A DNA stretch of 64,000 nt from Neoasaia chiangmaiensis (GTDB taxonomy: Bacteria; Pseudomonadota; Alphaproteobacteria; Acetobacterales; Acetobacteraceae): the NCBI RefSeq assembly GCF_002005465.1, contig NZ_CP014691.1:1798001-1862000 (forward strand), in the 5' to 3' direction. This document shows positions 57,540 to 64,000 of the stretch, piece after piece. The stretch's first letter is position 1, and each line of letters begins with the position of its first letter. The position numbers were made by a program, and so were the translations under genes. Below the pieces are notes generated by a model that was given only the letters and a program-made list of their open reading frames with translations, had not been told where the DNA came from and made no database searches.

Positions 57540-58553
57540 CTACTCGGCCACCGCCTGGAACATCTCAACCTGTGTCATGTAGCAGGTTAGATCGGTCGAC
57601 TCTCCAGTTGATACCGAATCGTAAGCCGCTTGTAGCTTCGCCGCTGGCGTACCCTTCGGCATAAAGCGGAACACGCTCGCGGCAAGATAGTCCTGCCGTT
57701 CTTCGAAGGCGAGCCAACGCCTGCCCTCAATTTCGGCGACCGAACCCGTGGTGTTCGAGCCCGCGAAGATATCGAGGACAGTGTCACCGGGATCAGTCAG
57801 GAAACGGATGAAGAACTCGGGCAGTCTGGCCGGGAAACGTGCCGGATGCCGATCAGCACCCACCAGCTTACAACCTGCCACGTATCCGCCGTTCGATTCC
57901 GTGTTGGGGATCTGCAGCAGGTTGGACGGGATCGCGCCGCCGTTGTCTTTGGCAAAGCCTTTCCCTATATCATGACCGGAAGGACGCACGGCCGGTTTAT
58001 AGAATTTGTCCGGATCTTCCATCAGCTTACGCATGCGGTCGGAGTATGGCGCGAGAACCTTACTCACATCTGCCTTCGGCCACTCGGTCTTGGAGAACCA
58101 CCAAAGGTTGTTAACCGAATCCTTGGCGCGAATCTTCCGCTTGTTTACCCACTCGATCGGGCTTGGCAGCTTGGCCGGATTGAACCAGTAGAAGTCCTCC
58201 GCGAGGAAAAAACCGATCTCGTCACAGAAACGAATCGGCAGCCGGAGATGATAGAGACTGCGCGCCGGAACGCCCTTCTGATAGGCTCCGCCCACGTCCA
58301 TAACGAGGCTACCAGTCGGCTTCAGCTTGGCAAAGACGAGACGAGCGAAGTCCATCAGCCAGTCGAGGTAATCGGCCTGATCCAATCCGCCATACACCTT
58401 ATGACGTTGAAGGGCGAATGGCGGCGAGGTCATCACCAAATCGAGACTATCGTCGGGCAATGCCTCAAGAAGCTGACGCGAGTCACCGCAGTATGCCGCA
58501 CCACCTAAGGTCGTGTAACTCGGCCGTAGTCCTTCGATTTTGAAACCCGCCAA
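57540..58553 (-). CDS. PvuII-like N4-cytosine DNA methyltransferase
   Basis: A protein of 337 residues, nearly the length of M.PvuII. Catalytic motif IV TSPPFALQRHKVYGG is at 42-56 and the SAM motif I FAGSNTTGSVAE comes late, so the order is that of the beta class. Long blocks such as LAEDFYWFNPAKLPSPIEWV and VLAPYSDRMRKLMEDPDKFY agree with M.PvuII as I remember it. The expected product is N4-methylcytosine in CAGCTG. It is divergent from the controller and endonuclease genes, and tandem controller boxes lie in the 67-base gap. Confidence 0.92.
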   Translation of the reverse strand: MAGFKIEGLRPSYTTLGGAAYCGDSRQLLEALPDDSLDLVMTSPPFALQRHKVYGGLDQADYLDWLMDFARLVFAKLKPTGSLVMDVGGAYQKGVPARSLYHLRLPIRFCDEIGFFLAEDFYWFNPAKLPSPIEWVNKRKIRAKDSVNNLWWFSKTEWPKADVSKVLAPYSDRMRKLMEDPDKFYKPAVRPSGHDIGKGFAKDNGGAIPSNLLQIPNTESNGGYVAGCKLVGADRHPARFPARLPEFFIRFLTDPGDTVLDIFAGSNTTGSVAEIEGRRWLAFEERQDYLAASVFRFMPKGTPAAKLQAAYDSVSTGESTDLTCYMTQVEMFQAVAE

Positions 58554-58573
58554 CAGACAATCCTCTCAATCAC

Positions 58574-58601
58574 ACCCATAGTGTGTAGACTCATAGTGGT
58601 C
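58574..58601. promoter_or_regulatory. Tandem C-boxes between methyltransferase and controller genes
   Basis: Two CATAGTG repeats 15 bases apart (58577-58583 and 58592-58598), the second inside GACTCATAGTGGTC. This matches the C-box pattern (GACT..AGTC with ATAGT centre) bound by controller proteins of restriction systems. The controller gene starts about 25 bases downstream. Confidence 0.75.
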
Positions 58602-58620
58602 TTTTTTCAACCCTGCGCGG

Positions 58621-58842
58621 GTGAAATTGTGTCCCTCGAATCCTGTACGTGAAGCTGTCGCGGCCAACCTGCGCAAGATGCGGGCAGAGCGCAACCTAAG
58701 CCAAGAGGCGCTCGCCGATTTGGCGGGCGTCCACCGCAATTACCTTGGTGGCATCGAACGGTGCGAGCGGAACGTCGGTTTGGATAACCTTTCGAAACTG
58801 GCCTCGGCCCTTGGTGTGACGGTTGCGGAGCTTGTCGGCTGA
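58621..58842 (+). CDS. Restriction-system controller (C) protein
   Basis: A protein of up to 73 residues, an XRE-type helix-turn-helix: LRKMRAERNLSQEALADLAG, VHRNYLGGIERCERNVGLDN, LSKLASALGVTVAELVG. It should bind the C-boxes upstream and delay endonuclease synthesis on entry to a new host. Start codons are GTG 58621 or GTG 58630; neither has a strong ribosome site, as is common for leaderless C genes. The stop overlaps the endonuclease start (TGATG). Confidence 0.88.
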   Translation: MKLCPSNPVREAVAANLRKMRAERNLSQEALADLAGVHRNYLGGIERCERNVGLDNLSKLASALGVTVAELVG

Positions 58843-59492
58843 TGGCGAAGCACCCCGACTGGGATAAGCTCGAGAAGCTCATGCCCGCCGTGCGCGAGTT
58901 TCAGGCGCTCGCGAGCGAACACGGCATCGACGACGTGTTTCAGGACAATGGCGGCAAAATTCTACAAATGCTGCTGGCGCTGAATCTACAGGGAATTCCT
59001 GGCCGTGAGGGCAACGACGCGGTCGATATTGAAGGCCGAGAGTATGAACTTAAAAGCGTCAACATCCATTTAACCGCGGGGTTTTCCACGAACCACCATG
59101 TCAACATTCCAATCATAGAAAAATATCGTCAGGCGCAGTGGGTATTTGCGGTTTATGAAGGGATCGAAATGCGCCGCGCCTTTGCTGTAGCCACTGAAAA
59201 GCTTGAAGCGCATTTCTCCAAATGGGAGAAACAGCGGACGGAAACCGGAAAAGACATCAATAATCCGAAAATCCCGCTCAATTTTGTCTGCAATAACGGC
59301 GAGACACTTTATGACGACGGCAGGCCGCTCGATCTTAAGGCGGCCGCTGCCATTCGTCGCGAACGCACAAAGGAATCTGCCAATCGGCGCAAAGCTAAAG
59401 CCGAAGCTGTTGCTGATCTCAGGGGCGACCCGGCAGTAGGCGACAACCCCGTAGCAGTCGTGCGCCGACGAGAGAAGCGTCAGACTAGATAG
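58842..59492 (+). CDS. PvuII-like type II restriction endonuclease
   Basis: A protein of 216 residues. Its first 160 residues follow R.PvuII closely: HGIDDVFQDNGGKILQMLL, PGREGNDAVDIEGREYELKS, GFSTNHHVN and KDINNPKIPL. Metal and catalytic residues fall at Asp35, Asp59, Glu69 and Lys71, matching the PvuII Asp34, Asp58, Glu68, Lys70, and the His pair is kept at 85-86. It should cut CAGCTG. About 55 residues beyond the usual end are rich in Arg, Lys and Ala (AAAIRRERTKESANRRKAKA). It shares one base with the C-protein stop. Confidence 0.92.
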   Translation: MAKHPDWDKLEKLMPAVREFQALASEHGIDDVFQDNGGKILQMLLALNLQGIPGREGNDAVDIEGREYELKSVNIHLTAGFSTNHHVNIPIIEKYRQAQWVFAVYEGIEMRRAFAVATEKLEAHFSKWEKQRTETGKDINNPKIPLNFVCNNGETLYDDGRPLDLKAAAAIRRERTKESANRRKAKAEAVADLRGDPAVGDNPVAVVRRREKRQTR

Positions 59493-59527
59493 TTTCCTGC
59501 TGAGCCATTTACTGCTTGCCCTGATCC

Positions 59528-59680
59528 TTGCGCACAGGCACAGCCATCCAGCACGTAGACAAATATGATAAAGAAGAGGAGCCGGGCGTCTACGAATTAG
59601 GCGACGGCACAGTCTCAAGCTCGGCTGAAAAGCAACCTACAGATTATCACAGCTTTTGGGATGCAGGGAACGACGGTTGA
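59528..59680 (+). pseudogene. Remnant of a coding sequence, C-terminal piece
   Basis: A frame of 50 codons reading TAIQHVDKYDKEEEPGVYEL and then GDGTVSSSAEKQPTDYHSFW up to a stop at 59678. The composition looks like protein, but there is no ATG and a TGA lies just upstream, so it is probably the end of a truncated gene. No family recognised. Confidence 0.35.
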
Positions 59681-59751
59681 ACGACCGGCATGCCGGCGAG
59701 AGCAGCATTGCATCTTCTTGCTTGAAGCCTCCGGTCAAGACCGGAGTGGAC

Positions 59752-59797
59752 AGCGGAATACCCGCTGATGAAATCGGTTAGCAAAAAGCTGACATTC
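59752..59797. repeat. Right copy of the repeat flanking the restriction system
   Basis: AGCGGAATACCCGCTG (59752-59767), 20 bases, GCTGACATTC (59788-59797). Compared with the left copy the first block matches 14 of 16 bases and the last 9 of 10, in the same order and orientation. Confidence 0.55.
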
Positions 59798-59967
59798 GAA
59801 TGCATGATGCTTGAAACCACCATGCGCCCTTTATTGTGGGCCACGATCATGAACTCCTTTGCGTCGCAGCCTTGCTAAGGGCTTGCGGGCGGGAGAGTTC
59901 ATGAAAGGCGGGGTATCCATTTCGTCAGGTTTGGGCGGGCGGGAGGCCCGCGCCGCGTTGGGTCGGG

Positions 59968-62280
59968 TCAGAAGGCGGTGGAGATCGTTCCGGTCATGGT
60001 GAAGCGTGGCGTGACCATGAAGGAATTGCCGTAGCCGGTGTAGGACGGGCGGCTGGCGTTCCAGACGGTGCTGGTGTCGTTACGGCTGTAGATTGCGCCC
60101 ATGGCGCCGATGCGTTCGATCGAGCCGGTGAGGTTGGTGAAGTTCAGCTTGAAGGTGGGGGATTTCACGAAGCCGAAGGGCTTGAAGTGGTAGCCGAGGG
60201 AGAGCGTGTCGGTCACGTAGCCGGGCATGCGCTGGTCGCCTGCGACGGCGACGTTCTGGGGGCCGGTGTAGTGCACGCTGGCGTTGGAGAAGAAGCCTTT
60301 ATAGACGTAGGTGAGGCCGAAATTCGCCATGACGTGTGGGGCCATGATGGCCTGTGTGCCGGCGGAATGCAGCATGATGTTCTGGTAGGGGTCGAAGACG
60401 TTCGAGTCCTGCGAGGCGTGGAGGTATTCGACCGAGGCGTAGGGGCTGAAGCCGTGGATGGAGCGGCCGGCGATCATGAAGTCGAAGCCGCGCATCTGCT
60501 GGTTGCCGATGGAGAACGGCGAATAGTTGTTCATGCCGATGTATTGATCGACGATGCGGTTGGTGACGTTATAGTTGAAGAACGACGCGTCGATCATGAA
60601 ATACTGGTTGTGGTAGCGCCAGCCGAGTTCTTCCTTGATGGAATACTGGTTTTTCGGAATCGCGACGTCGGTGTAGAGCCAGCCGAGATCGACCTGGCTG
60701 GGCTGGCGGTAGTCGCCTTCGACGTTGAGGTAGACCTGGTTCTGGTCGTTGATCTGGTAGCCGATCTGGAGTTGCGGCAGGGGTTCGGTGCGGTTGGCGG
60801 ACTGGCGACCGAAATAGTCCTTGTTCCAGGTATTGGACATCACGAACTTGAAGCCGCCGTGGATGGTCAGGCGGTCGTTGAGATATTTCGCGGTGTCTTC
60901 GATGAACAGGGAATGGATTTCGTAACCGGCGTCCTGTTTATCGTCGTCCGAATAGCGGAAGGCCATGTTGGACGGGTTGGGGGCGCCGCCGCCGGGGAGA
61001 GCGTAGCTCTGCGGGTAGGATTGCAGGGTGTAGTTGTTTTCGTACCAGTAGCCCAGCGAGATCGTGTTGTGGCTGTCCGGCTGCCAGTTGAGGCGGGCGG
61101 TGGCGCCGACCTGTCGTGTGGCGTTCTGGTCGAAATAATTGATGAGGTTGCGTGTGGCGCCGTTGGCGTCCGTCACCGGGTCGAGGGGTGAGGCGTCGTA
61201 GCCGGTGCCGTAGCTGAAATAGGGCTGGAGGTCGAAGGAGAAGTGGTCCGGCAGGGCGATATGGATCGGCGCGGTCAGGAAGACCTGGTTCCAATGATCG
61301 TTGTTGTTTTTCCAGTAGTTGGGATTTGCCGGGTCGGCGGAGCGGCCGTAGCCCTGGCCGGTGTGTTTGTAGGCGTAGAATTCCTGCGCCGTCGGGTAGT
61401 TGTCGATGACGAAGTTTTCGTTGTTCCAGGAGACGAAGGCCTTGGCGTAGGAGCCGTTCTCCCAGTCTTTCTGCATGCCGAAATCGATGTGTTTGCGGTC
61501 GTTGATGCCGGAGCCGATCCAGCTGCGGGTATGGGTATTGGAGAAGGAGAAGAAGCTGCGCACGCCGGTATGGCCGATTTCGCCGGATTCGAGGCGGATG
61601 AATTCGCGCGAGAGGTTGTTGGTGCCGTAGGAGAAGTCCACGAGGCCGCCGAATTTCCTGTCCGGCGTGTGGGAGGTTTCCTGCAGGACGCCGGCGGCGG
61701 CGGAGATGACGGGCAGGTTGGTGGCGGCGCTGCCGGGGGTGAGGCTGACTTCCTCGAGGTTTTCGGAATCGATGTTTTCGGAGAGGTATTTGGCGGCGGC
61801 GGCGGGTGCGCCGTCGAGCAGCAGGCCCATATCGAGATCGGTGAGGCCGCGGGTCTGGATCTGGCCACCTTCCATGCCGTAGGCGTCCGGCTGGGAGACG
61901 TTGACGCTGGGCAGGGTCTGGATGAGGTCCAGCGCGTTGCTGGTGGGCGAGCGCATCTCGATATACTGCTTGTCCACCGTCTGCACGGCGCGCGGGGCGG
62001 TTTCGATGCGCATCATGCCGCCGCCGCCGTTCAGGGCGCGGCGGGAGGTGACGACGGAGATGGTTTCGGCCTGGCGCGCTTCCATGGCGCGGGGCTTCGC
62101 CGGAGCGGCTTTCGGTTGGGCGACCTGCGGTTGGGTGGCCTGTGGTTTGGCCGGGGTTGTCTGGTGGCTGCGGCGATGTTTGGCAGGTGTCGTCGCTGCC
62201 AGGGCGTTTGCGCCGGTCATGCCGATCAGACACGAGAGCATGTAGAGCCGTTTTTGACGCAGGGCGCGGCGAACTGCCAT
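59968..62280 (-). CDS. TonB-dependent outer-membrane receptor
   Basis: A protein of 770 residues. A signal peptide (LYMLSCLIGMTGANALAA) is followed by a linker rich in Pro, Ala, Lys and Gln, a TonB-box area AETISVVTSRR, a plug domain (ALDLIQTLPSVNVSQPDAYG, GGQIQTRGLTDLDMGLLLDG, LEEVSLTPGS) and a barrel ending in a terminal Phe (MTGTISTAF). GAAGG lies eight bases before ATG 62280, which is preferred over the TTG at 62295. Substrate unknown; its size is that of siderophore or small-molecule receptors. It follows nadC on the same strand after a gap of 147 bases. Confidence 0.92.
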   Translation of the reverse strand: MAVRRALRQKRLYMLSCLIGMTGANALAATTPAKHRRSHQTTPAKPQATQPQVAQPKAAPAKPRAMEARQAETISVVTSRRALNGGGGMMRIETAPRAVQTVDKQYIEMRSPTSNALDLIQTLPSVNVSQPDAYGMEGGQIQTRGLTDLDMGLLLDGAPAAAAKYLSENIDSENLEEVSLTPGSAATNLPVISAAAGVLQETSHTPDRKFGGLVDFSYGTNNLSREFIRLESGEIGHTGVRSFFSFSNTHTRSWIGSGINDRKHIDFGMQKDWENGSYAKAFVSWNNENFVIDNYPTAQEFYAYKHTGQGYGRSADPANPNYWKNNNDHWNQVFLTAPIHIALPDHFSFDLQPYFSYGTGYDASPLDPVTDANGATRNLINYFDQNATRQVGATARLNWQPDSHNTISLGYWYENNYTLQSYPQSYALPGGGAPNPSNMAFRYSDDDKQDAGYEIHSLFIEDTAKYLNDRLTIHGGFKFVMSNTWNKDYFGRQSANRTEPLPQLQIGYQINDQNQVYLNVEGDYRQPSQVDLGWLYTDVAIPKNQYSIKEELGWRYHNQYFMIDASFFNYNVTNRIVDQYIGMNNYSPFSIGNQQMRGFDFMIAGRSIHGFSPYASVEYLHASQDSNVFDPYQNIMLHSAGTQAIMAPHVMANFGLTYVYKGFFSNASVHYTGPQNVAVAGDQRMPGYVTDTLSLGYHFKPFGFVKSPTFKLNFTNLTGSIERIGAMGAIYSRNDTSTVWNASRPSYTGYGNSFMVTPRFTMTGTISTAF

Positions 62281-62427
62281 GGAAAGAACCTTCAATCAGT
62301 AAAACCCGGGGCCGCCCGTGACGGGCGACTTTGTTTATCGGGAAAAACTGACCGTCTCGGCAACAAAAAGACAGATTTGTGACAGCGATCGCCAGTCGCC
62401 CGTTGCCAAAAGATCACGTTCGGAACG

Positions 62428-63282
62428 TTACGCGTCGATATCCAATCCGATATCCAGTGCGGTGACGCTATGGGTGAGCCAGCCGAGCGAGAGGATATCG
62501 ACGCCGGTCTCGGCGATGGAGCGCGCGGTTTGCGGCGTGATGCCGCCGGAGGCTTCGGCGATGGCGCGGCCGTCGATCATCCTGACGGCGTCGCGCAGGG
62601 TTGGGGGTGGCATGTTGTCCAGCAGGTAGGCGTCCGCGCCGCCGGCGTCGAGGGCGTCTCGGAGCTGGTCCAGCGTGTCCACCTCCAGTTCGATCTTCAT
62701 CAGGTGCCCTGCCCTCTCCCGCGCGCCTTCCAGCGCGGGGCGGACGCCGCCGCAAAGGGCGATGTGGTTGTCCTTGATGAGGATGGCGTCGTCCAGCCGG
62801 TAGCGGTGGTTCGAGCCGCCGCCGGCCTTGACGGCGTATTTCTGCAGGGCGCGCATGCCGGGCATGGTCTTGCGCGTGCAGCAGACGCGGGCCTTCGTCC
62901 CCTGCACGGCTTCGACGACGGTGTGGGTGGCGGTGGCGATGCCGCTGAGGTGGGAGAGCAGGTTGAGGGCGACGCGCTCGCCGCCGAGCACGGTTTCGGC
63001 TCTGGCCTCGATGACGGCGAGTATATCGCCGGGCTGGACGACGTGGCCGTCATTGCGTTCGCTGTGGAAGCGGGCATGGGTGTCCAGCAGCGAGAAGGAC
63101 AGGCGGGCGGCGCTCATGCCCGCGACGACGCCGTGCTGACGGGCGCAGAAGATGGCGCGCAGGCGTTGGCCGGGCTGGGCGATGGCCTGGGTGGTGGCGT
63201 CGCCGCCCGTCCCGAGGTCCTCGAGCAGGCCGGCGCGGACGATGGGTTCCCACATGATGTCCGGCAGGGGGGAGAGATTCAT
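62428..63282 (-). CDS. nadC: Nicotinate-nucleotide pyrophosphorylase (quinolinate phosphoribosyltransferase)
   Basis: A protein of 284 residues converting quinolinate to nicotinate mononucleotide. LEDLGTGGDATTQAI, ALNLLSHLSGIATATHTVVE, CTRKTMPGMRALQKYAVKAG, RLDDAILIKDNHIA and EASGGITPQTARSIAETGVD are family blocks. ATG 63282 overlaps the nadB stop (ATGA), fixing the start; the longer upstream frame is not used. Confidence 0.95.
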   Translation of the reverse strand: MNLSPLPDIMWEPIVRAGLLEDLGTGGDATTQAIAQPGQRLRAIFCARQHGVVAGMSAARLSFSLLDTHARFHSERNDGHVVQPGDILAVIEARAETVLGGERVALNLLSHLSGIATATHTVVEAVQGTKARVCCTRKTMPGMRALQKYAVKAGGGSNHRYRLDDAILIKDNHIALCGGVRPALEGARERAGHLMKIELEVDTLDQLRDALDAGGADAYLLDNMPPPTLRDAVRMIDGRAIAEASGGITPQTARSIAETGVDILSLGWLTHSVTALDIGLDIDA

Positions 63283-64000
63283 CCGACGCGCTCCAGCGGT
63301 TGCGGCATGACATGCGACAGGGTGATCCGGCGGCGCAGCGGGGCCGTTGCGGGATCGGGGAAATCGGTGCGGTGGTGGCTGCCGCGGCTTTCGCGGCGCA
63401 GCAGGGCGGCGCGGGCGATCAGCGCGCCGACGAGGGCGTGATCGTCGGTTGCGACCCAGGGTGTCAGGCGGTCGAGCAGGCGGGACAGGCCGGGGGCGTC
63501 CCGCAGGATGCCGGCCTCCGCGCTCATCCACACGCCGATATCGCGGGCTGTGTGGTCCGGCGCGGGGCCGGTGGGCATGGCGTGGTCCGTGGCATCGACC
63601 GGGGCGAAGCGGTGGCCCGACCAGTCCCGCGCGACGTCGCGGCCGGTCAGGAAGGCTTCGAGCAGCGAATTGCTGGCGAGGCGGTTGGCGCCGTGCAGCC
63701 CGGTGCAGGCGGCTTCCCCGCAGGCCCAGAGGCCGTCGATGCTGCTGCGGCCATGAGGGTCCGTCGCGATGCCGCCCATGTGGTAATGGACCGCCGGGCG
63801 CACGGGGATGGGTTCGCGGGAAGGGTCGATGCCGGCGGCGCGGCAGGCGGCGTCGATGCCGGGGAAATGGGTGCCGAAATGCGGGCCGAGGGCGGTTCGG
63901 GCATCGAGAAAGACGCGGTGCCCGGCGTGCTGGTGGGCGGCCACGGCGCGGGAGACGACATCGCGCGGGGCGAGTTCGTCGGTGAATCGCGCGCCGGTTT
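63279..64000 (-). CDS. nadB: L-aspartate oxidase (5' part missing)
   Basis: The last ~240 residues of NadB, running off the window end (frame continues through TDELAPRDVVSRAVAAHQHA to base 64000). PIPVRPAVHYHMGGIATDPH and SIDGLWACGEAACTGLHGAN are the FAD- and substrate-site motifs, ending in the helical C-terminal domain. It makes iminoaspartate for NAD synthesis and is coupled to nadC by an ATGA overlap. nadA would be expected further upstream, outside the window. Confidence 0.93.
   Translation of the reverse strand, partial: TGARFTDELAPRDVVSRAVAAHQHAGHRVFLDARTALGPHFGTHFPGIDAACRAAGIDPSREPIPVRPAVHYHMGGIATDPHGRSSIDGLWACGEAACTGLHGANRLASNSLLEAFLTGRDVARDWSGHRFAPVDATDHAMPTGPAPDHTARDIGVWMSAEAGILRDAPGLSRLLDRLTPWVATDDHALVGALIARAALLRRESRGSHHRTDFPDPATAPLRRRITLSHVMPQPLERVG

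Larger units (their letters stand above)
59493..59967. other. Region right of the restriction system, largely without genes
   Basis: Contains a short coding remnant (59528-59680), an inverted repeat CTCCGGTC-AA-GACCGGAG near 59739-59756 without a T run, and the right repeat copy. No intact gene is visible. Confidence 0.5.

Noticed and set aside
59070-59618. 182-residue minus-strand frame
   Set aside because: Antisense to the endonuclease gene, which has clear PvuII residues on the + strand.

Overview
The window reads as an origin-proximal piece of an alphaproteobacterial chromosome, most likely from an acetic acid bacterium (Acetobacteraceae). The reasons are high GC, the gene string rho / mnmE / mnmG / rsmG / parA / parB, two large TonB-dependent receptors with Pro/Ala/His-rich N-terminal linkers, a pentapeptide methionine-repeat protein, and an IS5-type relic of the kind common in this family. 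Three 16-bp parS-like sites (41.4, 43.7 and 49.2 kb) surround the parAB end, and by eye G over C on the + strand turns from negative to positive at about 45-46 kb.

Layout. 1-1.8 kb: the 3' end of a lipase-like gene, an ankyrin protein and a DcrB/DUF1795 protein, which together look like a type VI secretion effector, immunity and chaperone cassette. 1.9-4.9 kb: a beta-propeller diguanylate cyclase on the minus strand. 5.0-6.0 kb: a 53-residue secreted peptide and a decayed HTH antitoxin. 6.0-11.2 kb: an envelope oxidant-defence regulon with an ECF sigma factor (SigF type) and its membrane anti-sigma factor (NrsF/DUF1109), exported MsrB and MsrA, a YedY-like methionine sulfoxide reductase with its cytochrome b, a Met/His-rich periplasmic protein and a DUF1223 protein. 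Three transcription units there carry an exact GTAACC-N16-CGAA promoter. 11.3-19.9 kb: an electrophile and peroxide detoxification cluster (three GSTs, old yellow enzyme, SDR, two peroxiredoxin-like proteins, two carboxymuconolactone decarboxylase/AhpD-like proteins) under a divergent LysR regulator and a TetR regulator, with visible operator palindromes.

20.1-25.8 kb: a TonB receptor, a broken IS5-like element and an AT-rich, apparently foreign glycosyltransferase gene. 25.9-27.7 kb: a membrane protein and ABC ATPase pair. 27.9-31.4 kb: ftsK and an RluA-family pseudouridine synthase. 31.4-35.9 kb: dTDP-L-rhamnose genes rfbB-A-C-D plus a family 2 glycosyltransferase. 36.1-38.9 kb: an unrecognised PLP-fold protein coupled to a histidine phosphatase. 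39.0 kb: tRNA-Lys(CTT). 39.2-47.2 kb: parB, parA, rsmG, mnmG, mnmE, with ogt and a stress-type protein on the other strand, then rho.

47.4-56.7 kb: a secreted protein and a CorA-like transporter, trpB-trpA, an HdeD-like protein, accD-folC, a broken DUF606 gene and a prolyl oligopeptidase. 56.8-59.8 kb: a lipoprotein, then a complete PvuII-like restriction-modification system (methyltransferase divergent from controller and endonuclease), flanked by two diverged copies of a ~47-bp repeat. 60.0-64 kb: a second TonB receptor, nadC and the 3' part of nadB.

The strongest story is the SigF/NrsF regulon. Its promoters, signal sequences and gene content all point to repair of oxidised methionine outside the cytoplasm, of the type known for hypochlorite resistance. 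It is followed immediately by cytosolic electrophile defence genes. The most clearly acquired units are the PvuII-like system and the AT-rich glycosyltransferase beside the IS relic.
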